Source: Epiperipatus broadwayi
Lineage: Eukaryota > Onychophora > Udeonychophora > Euonychophora > Peripatidae
Direction of reading: 5' to 3'
NCBI GenBank assembly: GCA_028023455.1
Contig: JAQFVV010000003.1
Coordinates: forward strand, 2,334,925-2,398,924
Length of the DNA stretch: 64,000 nt
Both the position numbers and the translations under genes were made by a program. The notes under the pieces were generated by a model. It had not been told where the DNA came from, did not search any database, and worked only from the letters and a program-made list of their open reading frames with translations. This document shows positions 11,830 to 24,316 of the stretch, piece after piece; positions within the stretch are counted from its first letter, which is position 1; each line of letters starts with the position of its first letter.

Positions 11830-13734
11830 TATATATATGTTTAACAACTCTTTAATTTTAGCTTTTAGTTTTTATTTATGAACTTAAGTTTTTATTCTTA
11901 TTTTAAATTAATGTAATGGCTTATTGTATACAATTACAATATATATATTGTAGCCCTTGAATTTGCCCAAGATTCCATTTTTTGAATTAACTATATAAAA
12001 TAATGTTTAATAAAAATTTTCCTCATAGTTTGTATTTTTTTTCTTTAATAGACAAACTTTTTAGCCAAGGCTAGGTTTGAACCCATATTCATAGGGATTG
12101 TGTACATTTTACTTGGTAGGCAATCTAAACATTTGTCATTAAAAGATTTCTAGGTAAAATATTGTTTGATTTAATATTGATTTATGGGGACAATTTAATA
12201 TTACTGATGATTTATTAGATAGACAATATTTATACATCATTTAAAGTTGGAGTGAAAAAGAAGAGAGGGGGGTGTGCAATTTAAAAACTACTTTAGAGAG
12301 GGGGAATAGATAGTCATAGTTTTATAGTGACAAGTTAAAACAAACTAATTTATGAAATTAAATTGTAAAAAAAAGAATAATAATTAAGGAATATTAAACA
12401 TTTAATTAAGAATTGTATATGTGAAACAGGCATGTGTGTGTATTTGATCTAGTTATAGATTTTAAGTATAAAGTTCACAATTAAATAATTATTCTGTCTC
12501 TTGTGAGAAACTACTCTAAAGAAGAAATTAATTCATTTTAATAGCTTATTCATAGCAGCCAAAATTTCAGTCAAGATTCTGGGTTTGAAGTTAGGCTGCT
12601 ATACATTTTTTCATTGTTAAAGAAAAAGTAAGAGGGGGAAGAAAAGAGAGATTGCTCTCATTTATTTTGTTCTTTGGTGTGATTTTCATGAGTGTCGAAT
12701 TACTAAAGTAATTACAAAAGTGATTTAAGTGATATCTATAATGACAAGAATTTAAGTTTAAAATTAATTGGTGATTATCTATTGGAATGCAGAAATGAAT
12801 TGGGCATGTGTTTTTTTAGAGAGAGCAGAAGTTTAAAATAACAAGAAAGAAAAAGAAATGATAGGCAATTAATCAGAAAACACTGACCAGACATTAGAAT
12901 GTCATTAGAAGGTCATGTTGGGGGAGGGGAGTGAAAGATGCCAGATACTATAAGAGCTCTGCTGATTTGTGGAGGGGGCAGCTGGTAGCTGGTTTTTTTT
13001 CAATCTCTTTTGCAAGTCTCTCATCATAGATTTTAGAGAGAAGCTTGGCTGAAAAAGTTTAAAAAGAAACATTTTTTTATTAAGAAAAAGAAAATTGTTT
13101 GTTGTTAATTATTTTGTCTGTCTCTTGAAGAAATGAACTTTTCCAAATTTAATAATAGAGAAAAAGCAATGACTCTCAAGTAAAGCTTAAATTAGGTATA
13201 CATCAATCCCTAGAAATTAATCAACATCATAATTGTCTCTACTAATTTATCAAAAATCAGCAAAAGGTGAAATTTAAACCACAGAAAATAAGAAAAAATA
13301 AATTTTGATTTCGTATATAAAGCATTAAATCTGAATGCTATAATTTCATATAAAGCATTAAATATGAATATTAAGTGAATTGAAAAAATACAACAAGAAG
13401 TGGATTCATATATTTAAAAATTAAAACAAGTTCTCTTCAGCTTTAATCCACAGAAACCAAAATGAGGAAATTTCAGCAACGTAAAACTTTATATATTTTG
13501 GCATAGGAATCAAACTTTGTCACAAAAACTCTTTCAAAATAAACCCATGTGCACACATAAACAGGTCAAAGAAGAAAAAAAGGAAAAATGGAAACCAGAA
13601 ACCTGAAGGATGTCTCCAGAGAACTATTTAAGTATTTTTTATATTTGACATTCATGTAGAACATTTGATTTAAAAAAAAGAAAGGAAAATATTTTTTTTA
13701 TTTATCATATATATCCATTTAAAATTAATCCATG
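11830..13734. other. Unassigned AT-rich sequence, purine-rich in places
   Basis: G/A-rich patches (GAGAGGGGGGTGTG near 12263, GGGGGAGGGGAG near 12920) lie in otherwise featureless sequence. A short direct repeat of ATATAAAGCATTAAAT lies near 13313 and 13350. Confidence 0.4.
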
Positions 13735-13968
13735 TATGTGCTTATTAAATGCTTTCATTATTATTATTATTATTTTTGCGGTAGATGAAATTAATATCAA
13801 GTCATTTTATATGTGCCTTTTAAATGCTTTCATTACTATTATTATCATTTAGGGATAGATGAAATTAATATCAAGATATGTGGTATGTGTCTGTTAAATG
13901 CTTTTATTATTATTATCATTTAGGGGTAGATAAAATTAATGCCATGTGCCTTGTTTTAAATGCTTTAC
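13735..13968 (+). repeat. Minisatellite, about 3.3 units of 60-77 bp
   Basis: Units begin near 13735, 13811, 13885 and 13943. Each runs ATGTGCCTTTTAAATGCTTT, then (ATT)n of varying length, then TTTAGGGATAGATGAAATTA and ATATCAAG. Unit length varies mainly with the internal ATT tract. The last unit is truncated. Confidence 0.85.
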
Positions 13969-14150
13969 ATTTTTTTATGATAAGAGTGAGAGATATTGTT
14001 GTGGAAAATGTTTTTTGAATCGAATCAGGAATTTTTATCAAGTGCTTAGACCTAATGCTATGTTTTATGAAGGTTGCATGATTGTTGGGCTAAAATATCA
14101 TCATTATCCTATAAAAGTGCAGAGATGTAGTTTTGAAATTTTAATACGCA

Positions 14151-14327
<177 letters not shown>

Positions 14328-16884
14328 AAATTAAAGCTAAATACAAGCTAATTAAGGCTTGGAAATATTATTGGCTCATGTTCTAGTGTACTATTCTACA
14401 AGAGTAATGTAGATATGAAAGTTTTACTTGTACAAATTGATGTTAGACCTGTATATATGTGGGTGAACAATGAATCCCCACCAAGCTAGTAGAGTCATAG
14501 TTTAGCTCGCTACCTAAGATATTTATACTATATTTATAAAGTATTTAAACATAGTGGAAGAGTTTCCCCACTTAGTTGTTCTCTACACCATGAGATGATT
14601 TCTTTGTTGATGGCCAGAGGTTGATTGGTAAACCCAAGTCTCTTTATATGACTAGCAATAAAAATTCTAGCATATCTCAAACTTAGTGAAAATGTTTTCT
14701 TTTATTTGGGTCACTGCCTGCCTCATATTAATGTTGATATTCCTTAAGGATGTATGAAATCTAGCTATTACTAAGCATTACTTATAAATGTTGGATACAG
14801 GGTCGCAAACTCAATTTGATATCAGGATAAATGCAGATAGTGTATGTGCGATTGGTATACTTGAACATTGTTTTCTTGATATATGTTAATTTGCCAATAA
14901 GAGCCAAGAGTAATAACGTCAATAAATATTAAATTTAAGGGTTAAATAAAATCTACAAATGTTGTAAGCAATGCGTATCTAAAATTATTTAATAAATATA
15001 TCCACAGCCAGCTGAGAACTTCGCTGAAAAGGTAATATTACTAATATTATTATTATTGTCATAAAAACATGAATATAGTGTTATGCACATGTTATGATGA
15101 TTGAGCTAGATACCAATTCATTAACATTTGAAAGTAACCAAAATTAACTTAGTCCCACCATACATAAAATATCTCTATTGTTGAACATGGGGCAAGGAAT
15201 ATTAGATTAAAATAATTAAATAAAATTATTAAATTTTATTATTGGAAGCATTACCCTTGGAAACAAATCAGTAACTAAAAGCATTAAACATTGGGGGGGG
15301 GGGGGGAGGAATTTAGTGTTCACTATATCTGGGGTAAAAATGAGAACAAAAATATAATATATGTGAAGATAAATATTATTTTTGTCTGTCTGATATTAAT
15401 ATTACTCCATGGTAATTGTGGTTCCCTAATGATTAAAAATGAATACTTATATTTTAAAACCTCTTGATATTATTTATTGATTTAGAGATATTTATGTGTT
15501 TACTTTTTATATATATATCATAATATGGTAGTAGAACAGGGGAAAGCCATGTGAGTCATCAAGTGAATGTATATTATGTACTGAATTGTAGTATGCTAAT
15601 AAAATTTGTTGTTTTAAATAAAATGTGCGTACATCTCAATGTTTTGTGGGTTATTATAATCTAGACATCTCAAATCCAATCATACATCAATATATTATTA
15701 TTAATAGTTGAATCATCATTTTCATAAATAATATCCAATAAAATTTATTTAAAATGATTAATTTTCTGAGCTTATGTAGCACGGCAATACTCAAAGTTAT
15801 CTAATAATTTAATATAGTTGGAATATAAATTGTGAGTAGGGATGGTTATTAAGTGATAGTGGATGCAGTGGGTGGGCATAAAATCCTTTCACCATCCGTT
15901 GTATTCAAACACCTCTCTAGACGCACTTCTTTATAATTTTACTTTAATTGTGAATATGTTTACAATGTTATTTTCTAAAAGATTTGATAAGCTTAAAATA
16001 TTCGAGCTTTAATGTAAATAGACATTAAACTACATTAAAGACAGACATGATCACCTTGGAGGTGATTGTGAGAGGGGTGTTTATCACCAATAATCTATCG
16101 CAGTTTGTTTGATCTCCACACCTAATTGTTCTAAAAACCCTGAGAAGAGATTATAATGGGAAAAATGAGCTAGCATAATGGAAAATTTAATAGTAAATGA
16201 GATAATAGTGTAATGAACCTATGGATGTGAGAATGATGGAGGGTGGATCAGGAAAATGGAGATGGATATAGAACTATTTGTAATCAGAACAAAATTTTAA
16301 TTGTGACTTTAATGATGGTGAATGGAGAGCGTGCTGAGAATAACCAAGCATTTCCAAGAATATTAATATTATTTTTAATACATTCTCAGTGGTCTTTTAA
16401 TCGATTGATTATTTATTAATCCATTCATTAAATATTATTGCTGAAAGCTATTGAAATGAGATTTAACCTCAATATTTTATTAAAGTTGCAGTTTGGCACC
16501 CTGGCAAATAAGATTGTGGATATTCTATCCCAGTAAGCTTTAAAAATAGTGTTGGCTGGGAATGATGAAGCATCCATCGATCCATCCTTAAAACGTTACA
16601 ATTGGCATGCAACTTAGCTGCAAGTGTTTGAATGCCAGACAGATTCAATTATAGGTTATAATTAATGCATAGCATGGTTGCCCGAGCTGAAATAAAGAAA
16701 TATTACAATTGATACATAACTAGGATGTGCAACCATTTGAATAAAATTATAATTAGCTTAAACTGTCCGATAATATATGTTAAATTTGTAAACTCTCCCA
16801 ATCGTTTTGTTAAATTCTTTTGTTATATTTGACGACAATGTAGTCGCCCCGAAGTGTGACTGCAGTCCCTTCTTCATTTTGTTA

Positions 16885-16981
<97 letters not shown>

Positions 16982-17458
16982 TAACCAGGAAAACATGAAA
17001 TATATATAAAAAGCAGCCTTAAAAATTTTAAACCAGTGTAAAGACTTTTCTAGCCTCTTTCCATAATATAATAACAAAAAAGATTAAAATTGAATTGTTA
17101 CAGTTTTCCTTTTTTGGTTTATTTTCTATCTTAAAATTAGCTAGATGTCTATTTGTTGACCAGTAATTAAACGTCTATTTCTGGTGGATATAACTTTAAT
17201 TACCTGAAACAATCCTAGAGCCTGCTTAAAAAATTTTACCTAACATAAAATATTTTTATGTTTTTCCACCCATAATCTTATTAAGTCATGTTTATGTTAG
17301 ATTCATTTGCTAACTACTACAAACATGAAGTATGTATGCATAAATTATGCATTCTAATAATGAAAACTTCTCATTAAAGTTTATAATTGTTGTCTAAATA
17401 TTTAGCTGCTAAAAGAAATTGTGCTGCAATCAATCAGCAATCATAATCTGTAAAGTGA
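14328..17458. other. Unassigned sequence with a G14 run and a long AT microsatellite
   Basis: G14 lies at 15293-15306. An uninterrupted (AT)n of about 90 bases lies at 16887-16976. Otherwise AT-rich single-copy-looking sequence with no convincing coding frame. Confidence 0.45.
16887..16976. repeat. (AT)45 microsatellite
   Basis: Uninterrupted AT dinucleotide tract, self-complementary along its whole length. Confidence 0.97.
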
Positions 17459-18028
17459 ATTTTAATATGTATTGTAGTTAGTCACATAAAATTAAGAAAG
17501 TCAAAAACCAAAGTCACTATTTTTTTCAAAAATCATGTATTCAAGTTCTTAGCCTTAGAGCCTAAATTTTTAAACTACCTAGTAAAAGTAAATCTGGGAG
17601 CCATGCATACCAACTGGTTCCTCCACCACAAAAGGTTTCTTAACAACATTGACCCTACCTGCCCAATCTGCAAGAGGCATGATGATACGTTTGACCACAT
17701 AATTCACTCATGTACCAGACTTGGAAGTATCAAACTTTTAATTTTCCAAAATACAAAAATTGATATTTACAGAATCCTCTTGCTAAAAGAATCTCTACAA
17801 AGTAAACAGTTTCCAATTATACGAATGTCAGTATTTCTCACCCACTCTATCTGGAATGTAAGATGCAAATTAGTCTTCATAACTCCTCCACCAGACCCAG
17901 ACAGTCTATTCATTTCTCTTTTAAACAAAATCAAGCATAAAGACATCACCCTTTCCTCCAAGTTTCTATTTGAAAAAACCTGGAATCTATTCCAAATTCC
18001 AAAGCCCAATACATTTCCAGATAGCTGA
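17459..18028 (+). pseudogene. C-terminus of a LINE reverse transcriptase (ORF2 fragment)
   Basis: The frame is open for 190 codons from just after a TGA at 17456-17458 to TGA at 18026-18028, with no obvious start; the first ATG is at 17603. The signature is CPICKRHDDTFDHIIHSC: a Cys-x2-Cys ... His ... Cys finger with the D/E-T-x-x-H-I spacing found just downstream of the RT thumb in many non-LTR retrotransposons. The preceding VNLGAMHTNWFLHHKRF fits the region that normally leads into this finger. After it come about 100 hydrophobic and basic residues ending FQIPKPNTFPDS. The YxDD palm and the endonuclease are absent, so this is a 5'-truncated copy, the usual fate of LINE insertions. The clade cannot be assigned from this piece, and no poly-A tail is obvious. 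Confidence 0.65.
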
Positions 18029-19204
18029 TAACAACAATCTATAAACCACAGGATTTATTCCATACCCAGGATTAATATCTCCATAAATCATCCACTATCA
18101 ACCCAGTAGTGACATTATAGACTCCTGTTTAGTCAATGTACTGTAAGAAGTTAATGTATTAAAAAAAAAAACAATATTCTCCCTAAATAAAATTCTTTTA
18201 AAACTAATGGTATAGGTACTTCTGAAATTATGTAATGTTTTGAATATTAATGCCATAAAGTAAAAGACCACAATATTTTGTCTCAAAAAGTCAGATAATT
18301 TTTTTTTGATTATATAAACTATAATACCATTTTAATATACATTAAAGATTTATTATAAAGTAATGATAAAATAAAAACTAATATTTTTTACTTTAAATAA
18401 AAAAAATTAAATGTAACTTGATTTCTAGAAAAATTGTTCTCTCTACTAGATTTTAGATATGCGATTGTAGAAAAGAATGAAAGCAATAACGTAAAATATT
18501 ATAGCTAACATAGAGAAAATTATCTGTAAAAAGAATTGAATTTTATATGCTTAGAGAAATTATGAAAAATATATTGCTTGAGTATGTGGAGAGAAAGAGA
18601 AAGAGAATTAGGATTTCAAATGATTAATTTACATATGGAGAAAAATAATAACTATTGAGAGTTGAAGTATGTCCAAAAGAGTTGCCTTTGAAAGATATGC
18701 ACAACTTTCTTTTAGATAATTAACTAATGACAAAAATTATAAAATTCTGACCATTCCATTACAGATTTGTGTGAGTGATCTCTAAAAAGCTTGGAAATAT
18801 TTTGACTTAGTTTTTCAAATAATTTGTCTATCATTGACTGATTTCTTTATTTAATAATAATAAACAAATGGATTTCTTGCTTAGAAGTTTATAAAAAATT
18901 TGAGTGCTAAAAGTGTTAAAGCTTGCCAAAAATAGATTTTAATCTTCACAGTCTGATACGTTAACATAGCACCAAACAACACAGAACTAACTAGCTATTT
19001 TGTCCTGAAGAATAAAAATCTTAAAATAACAACAATGAGGATCGATGTATAGATTATAAAAGAAAAATAGATCTATAATATAATAAATCCTCCATTACCA
19101 ATAATTTTACAATTTTCTAATTAATTTATCAAAAGATGAAGTCTGGTTTTCTAGAAAAAATATTAGTTCCAGGCCCCAAATCAATATAGGGCAAAAAGTG
19201 CCCC
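18029..19204. other. Unassigned AT-rich sequence
   Basis: The first ~100 bases may be 3' UTR of the LINE fragment. Nothing else recognised. Confidence 0.4.
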
Positions 19205-19498
19205 AACAAACAAAACAGCCACAGTATTAGCTATTCAGACACTGAATCTCCTGGCCCCTTCCTGCCAAGGAAAAATAGGTCTGATTCTAAGATGATGATC
19301 AGGGATCCAATCATGACTTGTCCAATAAAGATTCTGGTAAGCCGATTTTATCCCCTGATCCCAATAATGATAATAACTTACAACTACCTATGGACTCTAA
19401 AGTAACAAATGCTAAACAGACATCCATGGATGGTTTGCTGCCCAAGGCTTCAAGAGAGAAGACTAACATCATGATTCTAAATAATTTTCATTTTTAAT
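19205..19498 (+). pseudogene. Possible old coding relic, unidentified
   Basis: Base composition rises in C and G, and one frame reads SYSDTESPGPFLPRK. After a +1 shift near 19290 another reads DQGSNHDLSNKDSGKPILSP and later KQTSMDGLLPKASREK before TAA. The Ser/Asp/Pro/Lys-rich style resembles the disordered start of a LINE ORF1 or a gag-like protein, but no domain is seen. The LINE RT fragment lies about 1.2 kb upstream on the same strand, which is the wrong order for one element. Confidence 0.25.
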
Positions 19499-22400
19499 AG
19501 CAAATGATAATTATACCTGCAATCTAACTTATTTTACTTCCAACTAGATGATGTAGCATTGGCATTACTAAAATATATTCATGGGGGGAAGTAAATTTAC
19601 TCGATGCTCAAAATTAATAATGGAACCTGAAACTTCAAAAATTAAAAAAAAAAAATTAATTTAGAAGTGCACTAATTATGGGCTTCAAATATTATAGTAA
19701 TCCATTAGAATTCAAACTTATTTCCAGATACAGCATAAATATAGTCAAACTCTGATTAATTCTGTATTATATGTTTATTTTCAGATAATAGTTTGACAGT
19801 TATTATTAAAGCTAAAAAATGTAATAAAGCAAATGTCGATCAGATGAATTTAAGATCGCTGATTACTGAATCATTTTTAAAAAGGAAACCAAAAATATTC
19901 TTTTAAAATTCTATTATGACTCGATCGGATTTTTCTTTTACAAAATAAACCCGTAATATTAGAATCCAAAAATAGAAGAGATTAATTTAAAAATATTTGT
20001 ATAAGAATCTTAAAAGCCTAAATACTTTGAACAAAATTATTATTTAGAAGATAAAAATAAATCAAAACGATTGTTTTTAATACTTGAATCAATATTTTCT
20101 TATTTATTATTTCATTGCTTTTGTTATTATTTATATCGTCAATCATATTAACCTTTATTTTTGTTGTCAATCATGATGGTTGGCGTTAATGTACTGAAAG
20201 TATTCTCAGTAGATCAGGTTCAATACTGCGGGCTCTTTTTTAATACAGCCATAGAGTAAATGATTAGCTGCTTCGCTGGTTAGGAGAATTTTTTTCACTT
20301 TTATAATGCCCACTATATTTTTAAAAGTATCTATTGTAAAAATAAATAATCTATAGATATTAAATAGTAGAACTGTTAAATCCCAATTCAGTGCTATTTT
20401 ATCTATTCCCCAGATTAATTCTAGCTATAATCTTTGTTAGTGGAGAACCTGAACTTAATGCACTTAGTAGCTTCAAGATTTGTGTCAAGTACTAAATGTT
20501 TGAGAGGCTAAAAAGACTTTTAATATGGGAATATGAAACTACTAACATTTTCTTAAAATATTTTATTATTATTTTCACTTATTGCCCAGAATTTATTAGC
20601 AATTTTGATCCCTAATATTGAAACACTCTATTTATCACTACACGTTATATTATTATACAAAAAATAATAATAATTTTCCCTTGATTGTTTTTACTTGAGA
20701 TTATATTTAAAGATCATAATGCTTCCAGACTATCATATTTTATATATACTGGAGACTGAGTTTGATATTGTTGAGTTTATCTTAAACTATTCTTATTATA
20801 AATAAAATGTTAGTAGATTTAATAATTGTTTCAGAGTTGCATTGCTACTTGTTTCTGATAAAAATATTTTGGAAGCCTTTTTTGCAAAGTGAATTTGAAG
20901 GCTTTTAATCCTACCTGATTGTCATCATGAAGTAAACAGTATCATCTGTTTTGATTGTTTCAGGAATTGTCTGTAATGCAATTAAAACATGCTTCATAAT
21001 ATGGCTACTTTGTGTGAAAGTGACACAATGAAAAATATCAAGCTATCAATATGAGTGTGGAAGTTCAAGTGTTTAATACTTTTATTTTAGCTGTAGATAG
21101 AAGGTTATTTATAAAATAGAGGGTAGTTTGAGTTTCTGTGCTGATTAATAGTTGCAATGTTATGGAATTGTGGTGACAGAGGCACTGATTAAAAACAAAA
21201 TAAATGAATGAATATATATTACTATTATTTAGTATATGAATTCTTTTCAACAGCTTAACTAAAATATCATAAAGGCATTTGGAAAAATTCCAACTAAAAT
21301 GTAACATTCACTAGTGACTTTATTATATTAATTCCACCCCTATAACTTTAGATTTGATAGTCATTAACTATCTAGTGCAAGTTTGTATTTTTTCATATTT
21401 ACATATAAATATAGCTGTTAAATTCCATTTATGAAATAGATAAGTTTAACAACCATGGGTTGTCTTGAATCTATTGGTGGGACTTCAATTGCATCTAGGA
21501 TGATCAAATCCAGCTGGTTTTATTGTTATATTGGAAAAAGAAATTTGTTTGGAATGTCATAAAAATTTTATTTTTGTACTATTAATATTAGATTGTAGGT
21601 TCTTCGTTTAACAACCAAGTAGAGGATTTTGTGTTGAGTATTAGATAGCAAAACTATATTTTGGGTTATTGGTAAATCCAATCTGCTTAACAGCTTTTTG
21701 TACATTATAAAACAACTTCTCTTCCAATTTCTATTAAAGGAATATGTAAAAGGAATGGAGACACAGCAGAGAAATACATTTGAGTATACCTGTAATATTT
21801 CTTAGGGTACTATTTAATTGAGAATTCAGAAGTTTAGTGTGGAAACTTTATTGTCTGATAGAAACACAGTCTTTAATTATAGAATATGATAGTGCTAAAG
21901 AAACTGACCATAAAGTACTTGCATAACAATCTCAAGTACAAAAAAAAATTATTTCTAGAAATTAATTTAGATGAATGAAGAAAATAATGGATAAAAGAAT
22001 GTGATTTAGTTTTTCACTGCAAAAAGTTAATTCAGATTATGAGATGATTCTCTAATGTTTAGATAAAAAAAAAAAATTGAACATATTGTCTTCATTGGAT
22101 TAAAAATAATATTCCAGTTTTTGAAAAATATGTTCTTTTGAGAAGTTAAAGCAATACCATCAGCTTAAAAGAATTTTCTGTATTTTATACTGGAATATCA
22201 TTGATTAATATAATAAATAAAGTAAATGAGGGAACTGAATTCTATGGTAAGCTGTTATGTAAAATTTTGTATCTACTATGATTTTCATTTAGTATCATTT
22301 AAATTTTTCTTTTAGAGACCATTTTGTCAAGTAAATTAATAATTTTGTTTCACTTAAGAATTTTAGAAACTTTAAGAAGACCACTTTTCCAAGCAGAATC

Positions 22401-24245
22401 ATAAGGGAGATTAGAACAATAAGGATAGAAGTAGTTTTTAAATTATTTTGAAAGTCTTTTTCAGTGTGAATTATTAAAGATAAAACTTGTTCACAGCAGC
22501 TTTCTTCTGACCTAAAATTAGGCTGCTGAACAAGTAGATGACTCAATTATTGACAAAATCCTAGTTAATATGTTCTTGTAGTAAGCTTGGAGGGAACATA
22601 TAATAATTATATTGGATGATAATTTTTTGGATCATTGATAGGTTTAATTGATTTAAAACAGTTTTCCTTTTATGTAATATTTTTGGAGTATTGTATGTGT
22701 AGCTTTGCTAACCAAGACTTTGGCTTTAGATCCTATTTTGCTAGAAATTATAAAATTATGTTATTTGCTTCTATGGTTTTTACTGATTTAAAATAATCAA
22801 AAGCAAAAGCAAATTTAAGTTCATCTAAGTCTATTGATTTTATTACTTTGATATTAAAGAAATAGTTGTGTTCCTTCTGTAATGATCTTTATCTCATTCT
22901 ATAAATCTTATATTTAAAAGTGTGATGTAAAAAATTGCAAACGGATTAGAAGTGGGAGTAGCAGTTCTTTTAGAAGTAATTTTACAGCTTTTGTAAAAAG
23001 AGACCAGACCATTAATTAGATCTTGAAAAGTTTTGTTTCTCCATGATCTCTCTTACTTTTTTAACTGATCTCATCCAGTTATTTTATAAATTTATAAGCA
23101 ATTTTTGAGTCTTTTATAGCCAAAAAAATAGCTATAATGATCACTTCTGATTTTGTTCCAATTAGAAAAAATTGCTTTCATCATTTATGAAGGATTAATT
23201 CTTTAACAATTGGTATTGTGAGTTTGTTAAACTTAATATAGCAAGAACAAATGGGAGATATTCTATTAATATTTTGTTCAAGATATCCAATGTATTGATT
23301 CTAGTTAGATCATCTTAAATTCCATGTCTAATTAAGATAATGTGGATTCCAAGAATGATTAGACTTGGTTCATGTTGACTATGAAAGTAATGATTTGATA
23401 TTAATATTTCAGCAAATGATATTAAACCATTTGATATAGAAACAAAATATAAAATAGGAGTTGTTTTTATTCCCAAACTACCTGAATGAAATGCTTTTCA
23501 TTGCTTGGCATTATAAAGCAAATACATGTTAATTTCATCCATTCTAAAAGTTGACAGCTTGCTTAATCCTGCTCATTTACATATCACCAAAAGCTACTAC
23601 AAGAAATGAAATCTCTGACAATGCAAAAGTTGTAAGAAGATCTGGATTCTTGAGGTTAGGTCCAATTTTTATTGAGATATATGTAAATATTGGATATATA
23701 AAAATAATCAATTTAAATGATCATTGCAACATCATTTGAACTATATTTTATAAAATTGTAGTTTTACAAGATGCTTAAAAACAAAAGTAGCTGCATTGTG
23801 TTTAGAATACATTTTATCAATAATCAATGTAAATTCATGAATTTTAAAAAGATACACTTTATCAACAGAATGTTTCAATTTTGATTTTGATATATCCTCA
23901 ATCTTAAGATGAAGTAATTTTATGCTGTTCTCTATATGAAGAAAATGATTCTGTCTGTAGAGAATATAGCTGGTGCTTGAACTGTTCCATAGTCATCAAT
24001 ATCATGTAAACATTTTTCATTTTAAAAACTTAGAGACATTATCTCTATAGTCCTGGTGCAGCTGCCCACTATAATACTTTCAAAATTTGTTAATAGTTTT
24101 ATTGTAAAATTTTATAATTTGCTATCTTTAATCAGAGGCTTATGAATATGAAGTCTGGTTTTTAAGTGAAGATATTTCACACATGCCAATTCATTCTATT
24201 TTCAGAATGACCTGCAGGAAGCTATCATTCATCCACACCCATATA
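19499..24245. other. Large unassigned region with patchy decayed frames
   Basis: Scattered frames on the minus strand (22295-22546, and about 23170-23500 reading GLISFAEILISNHYF and EPSLIILGIHIILIRHGI) look like heavily mutated coding sequence, but no family could be named. No microsatellite, MITE or LTR was recognised here. Confidence 0.3.
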
Positions 24246-24293
24246 CCAATTTAATAGAAGTACTTTCAACTACCTATGTAGTCGTTGTCAACT
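24246..24293 (-). mobile_element. 3' tail of a Penelope-like element, minus strand
   Basis: On the minus strand GTTGACAACGACTACATAGG leads to TAGTTGAAAGTACTTCTATT and AAATT. The same sequence follows the GIY-YIG frame of the Penelope-like element at 63080-63130, and a related tail occurs at 27747-27836 in the opposite orientation. A TA tract cuts it off on its 5' side. Confidence 0.6.
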
Positions 24294-24316
24294 TATATAT
24301 ATATATATATATATAT

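Noticed and set aside
20800-24200. Nuclear mitochondrial insertion
   Set aside because: TGA-rich decayed frames prompted the idea, but no mitochondrial protein motif, rRNA or tRNA could be recognised.
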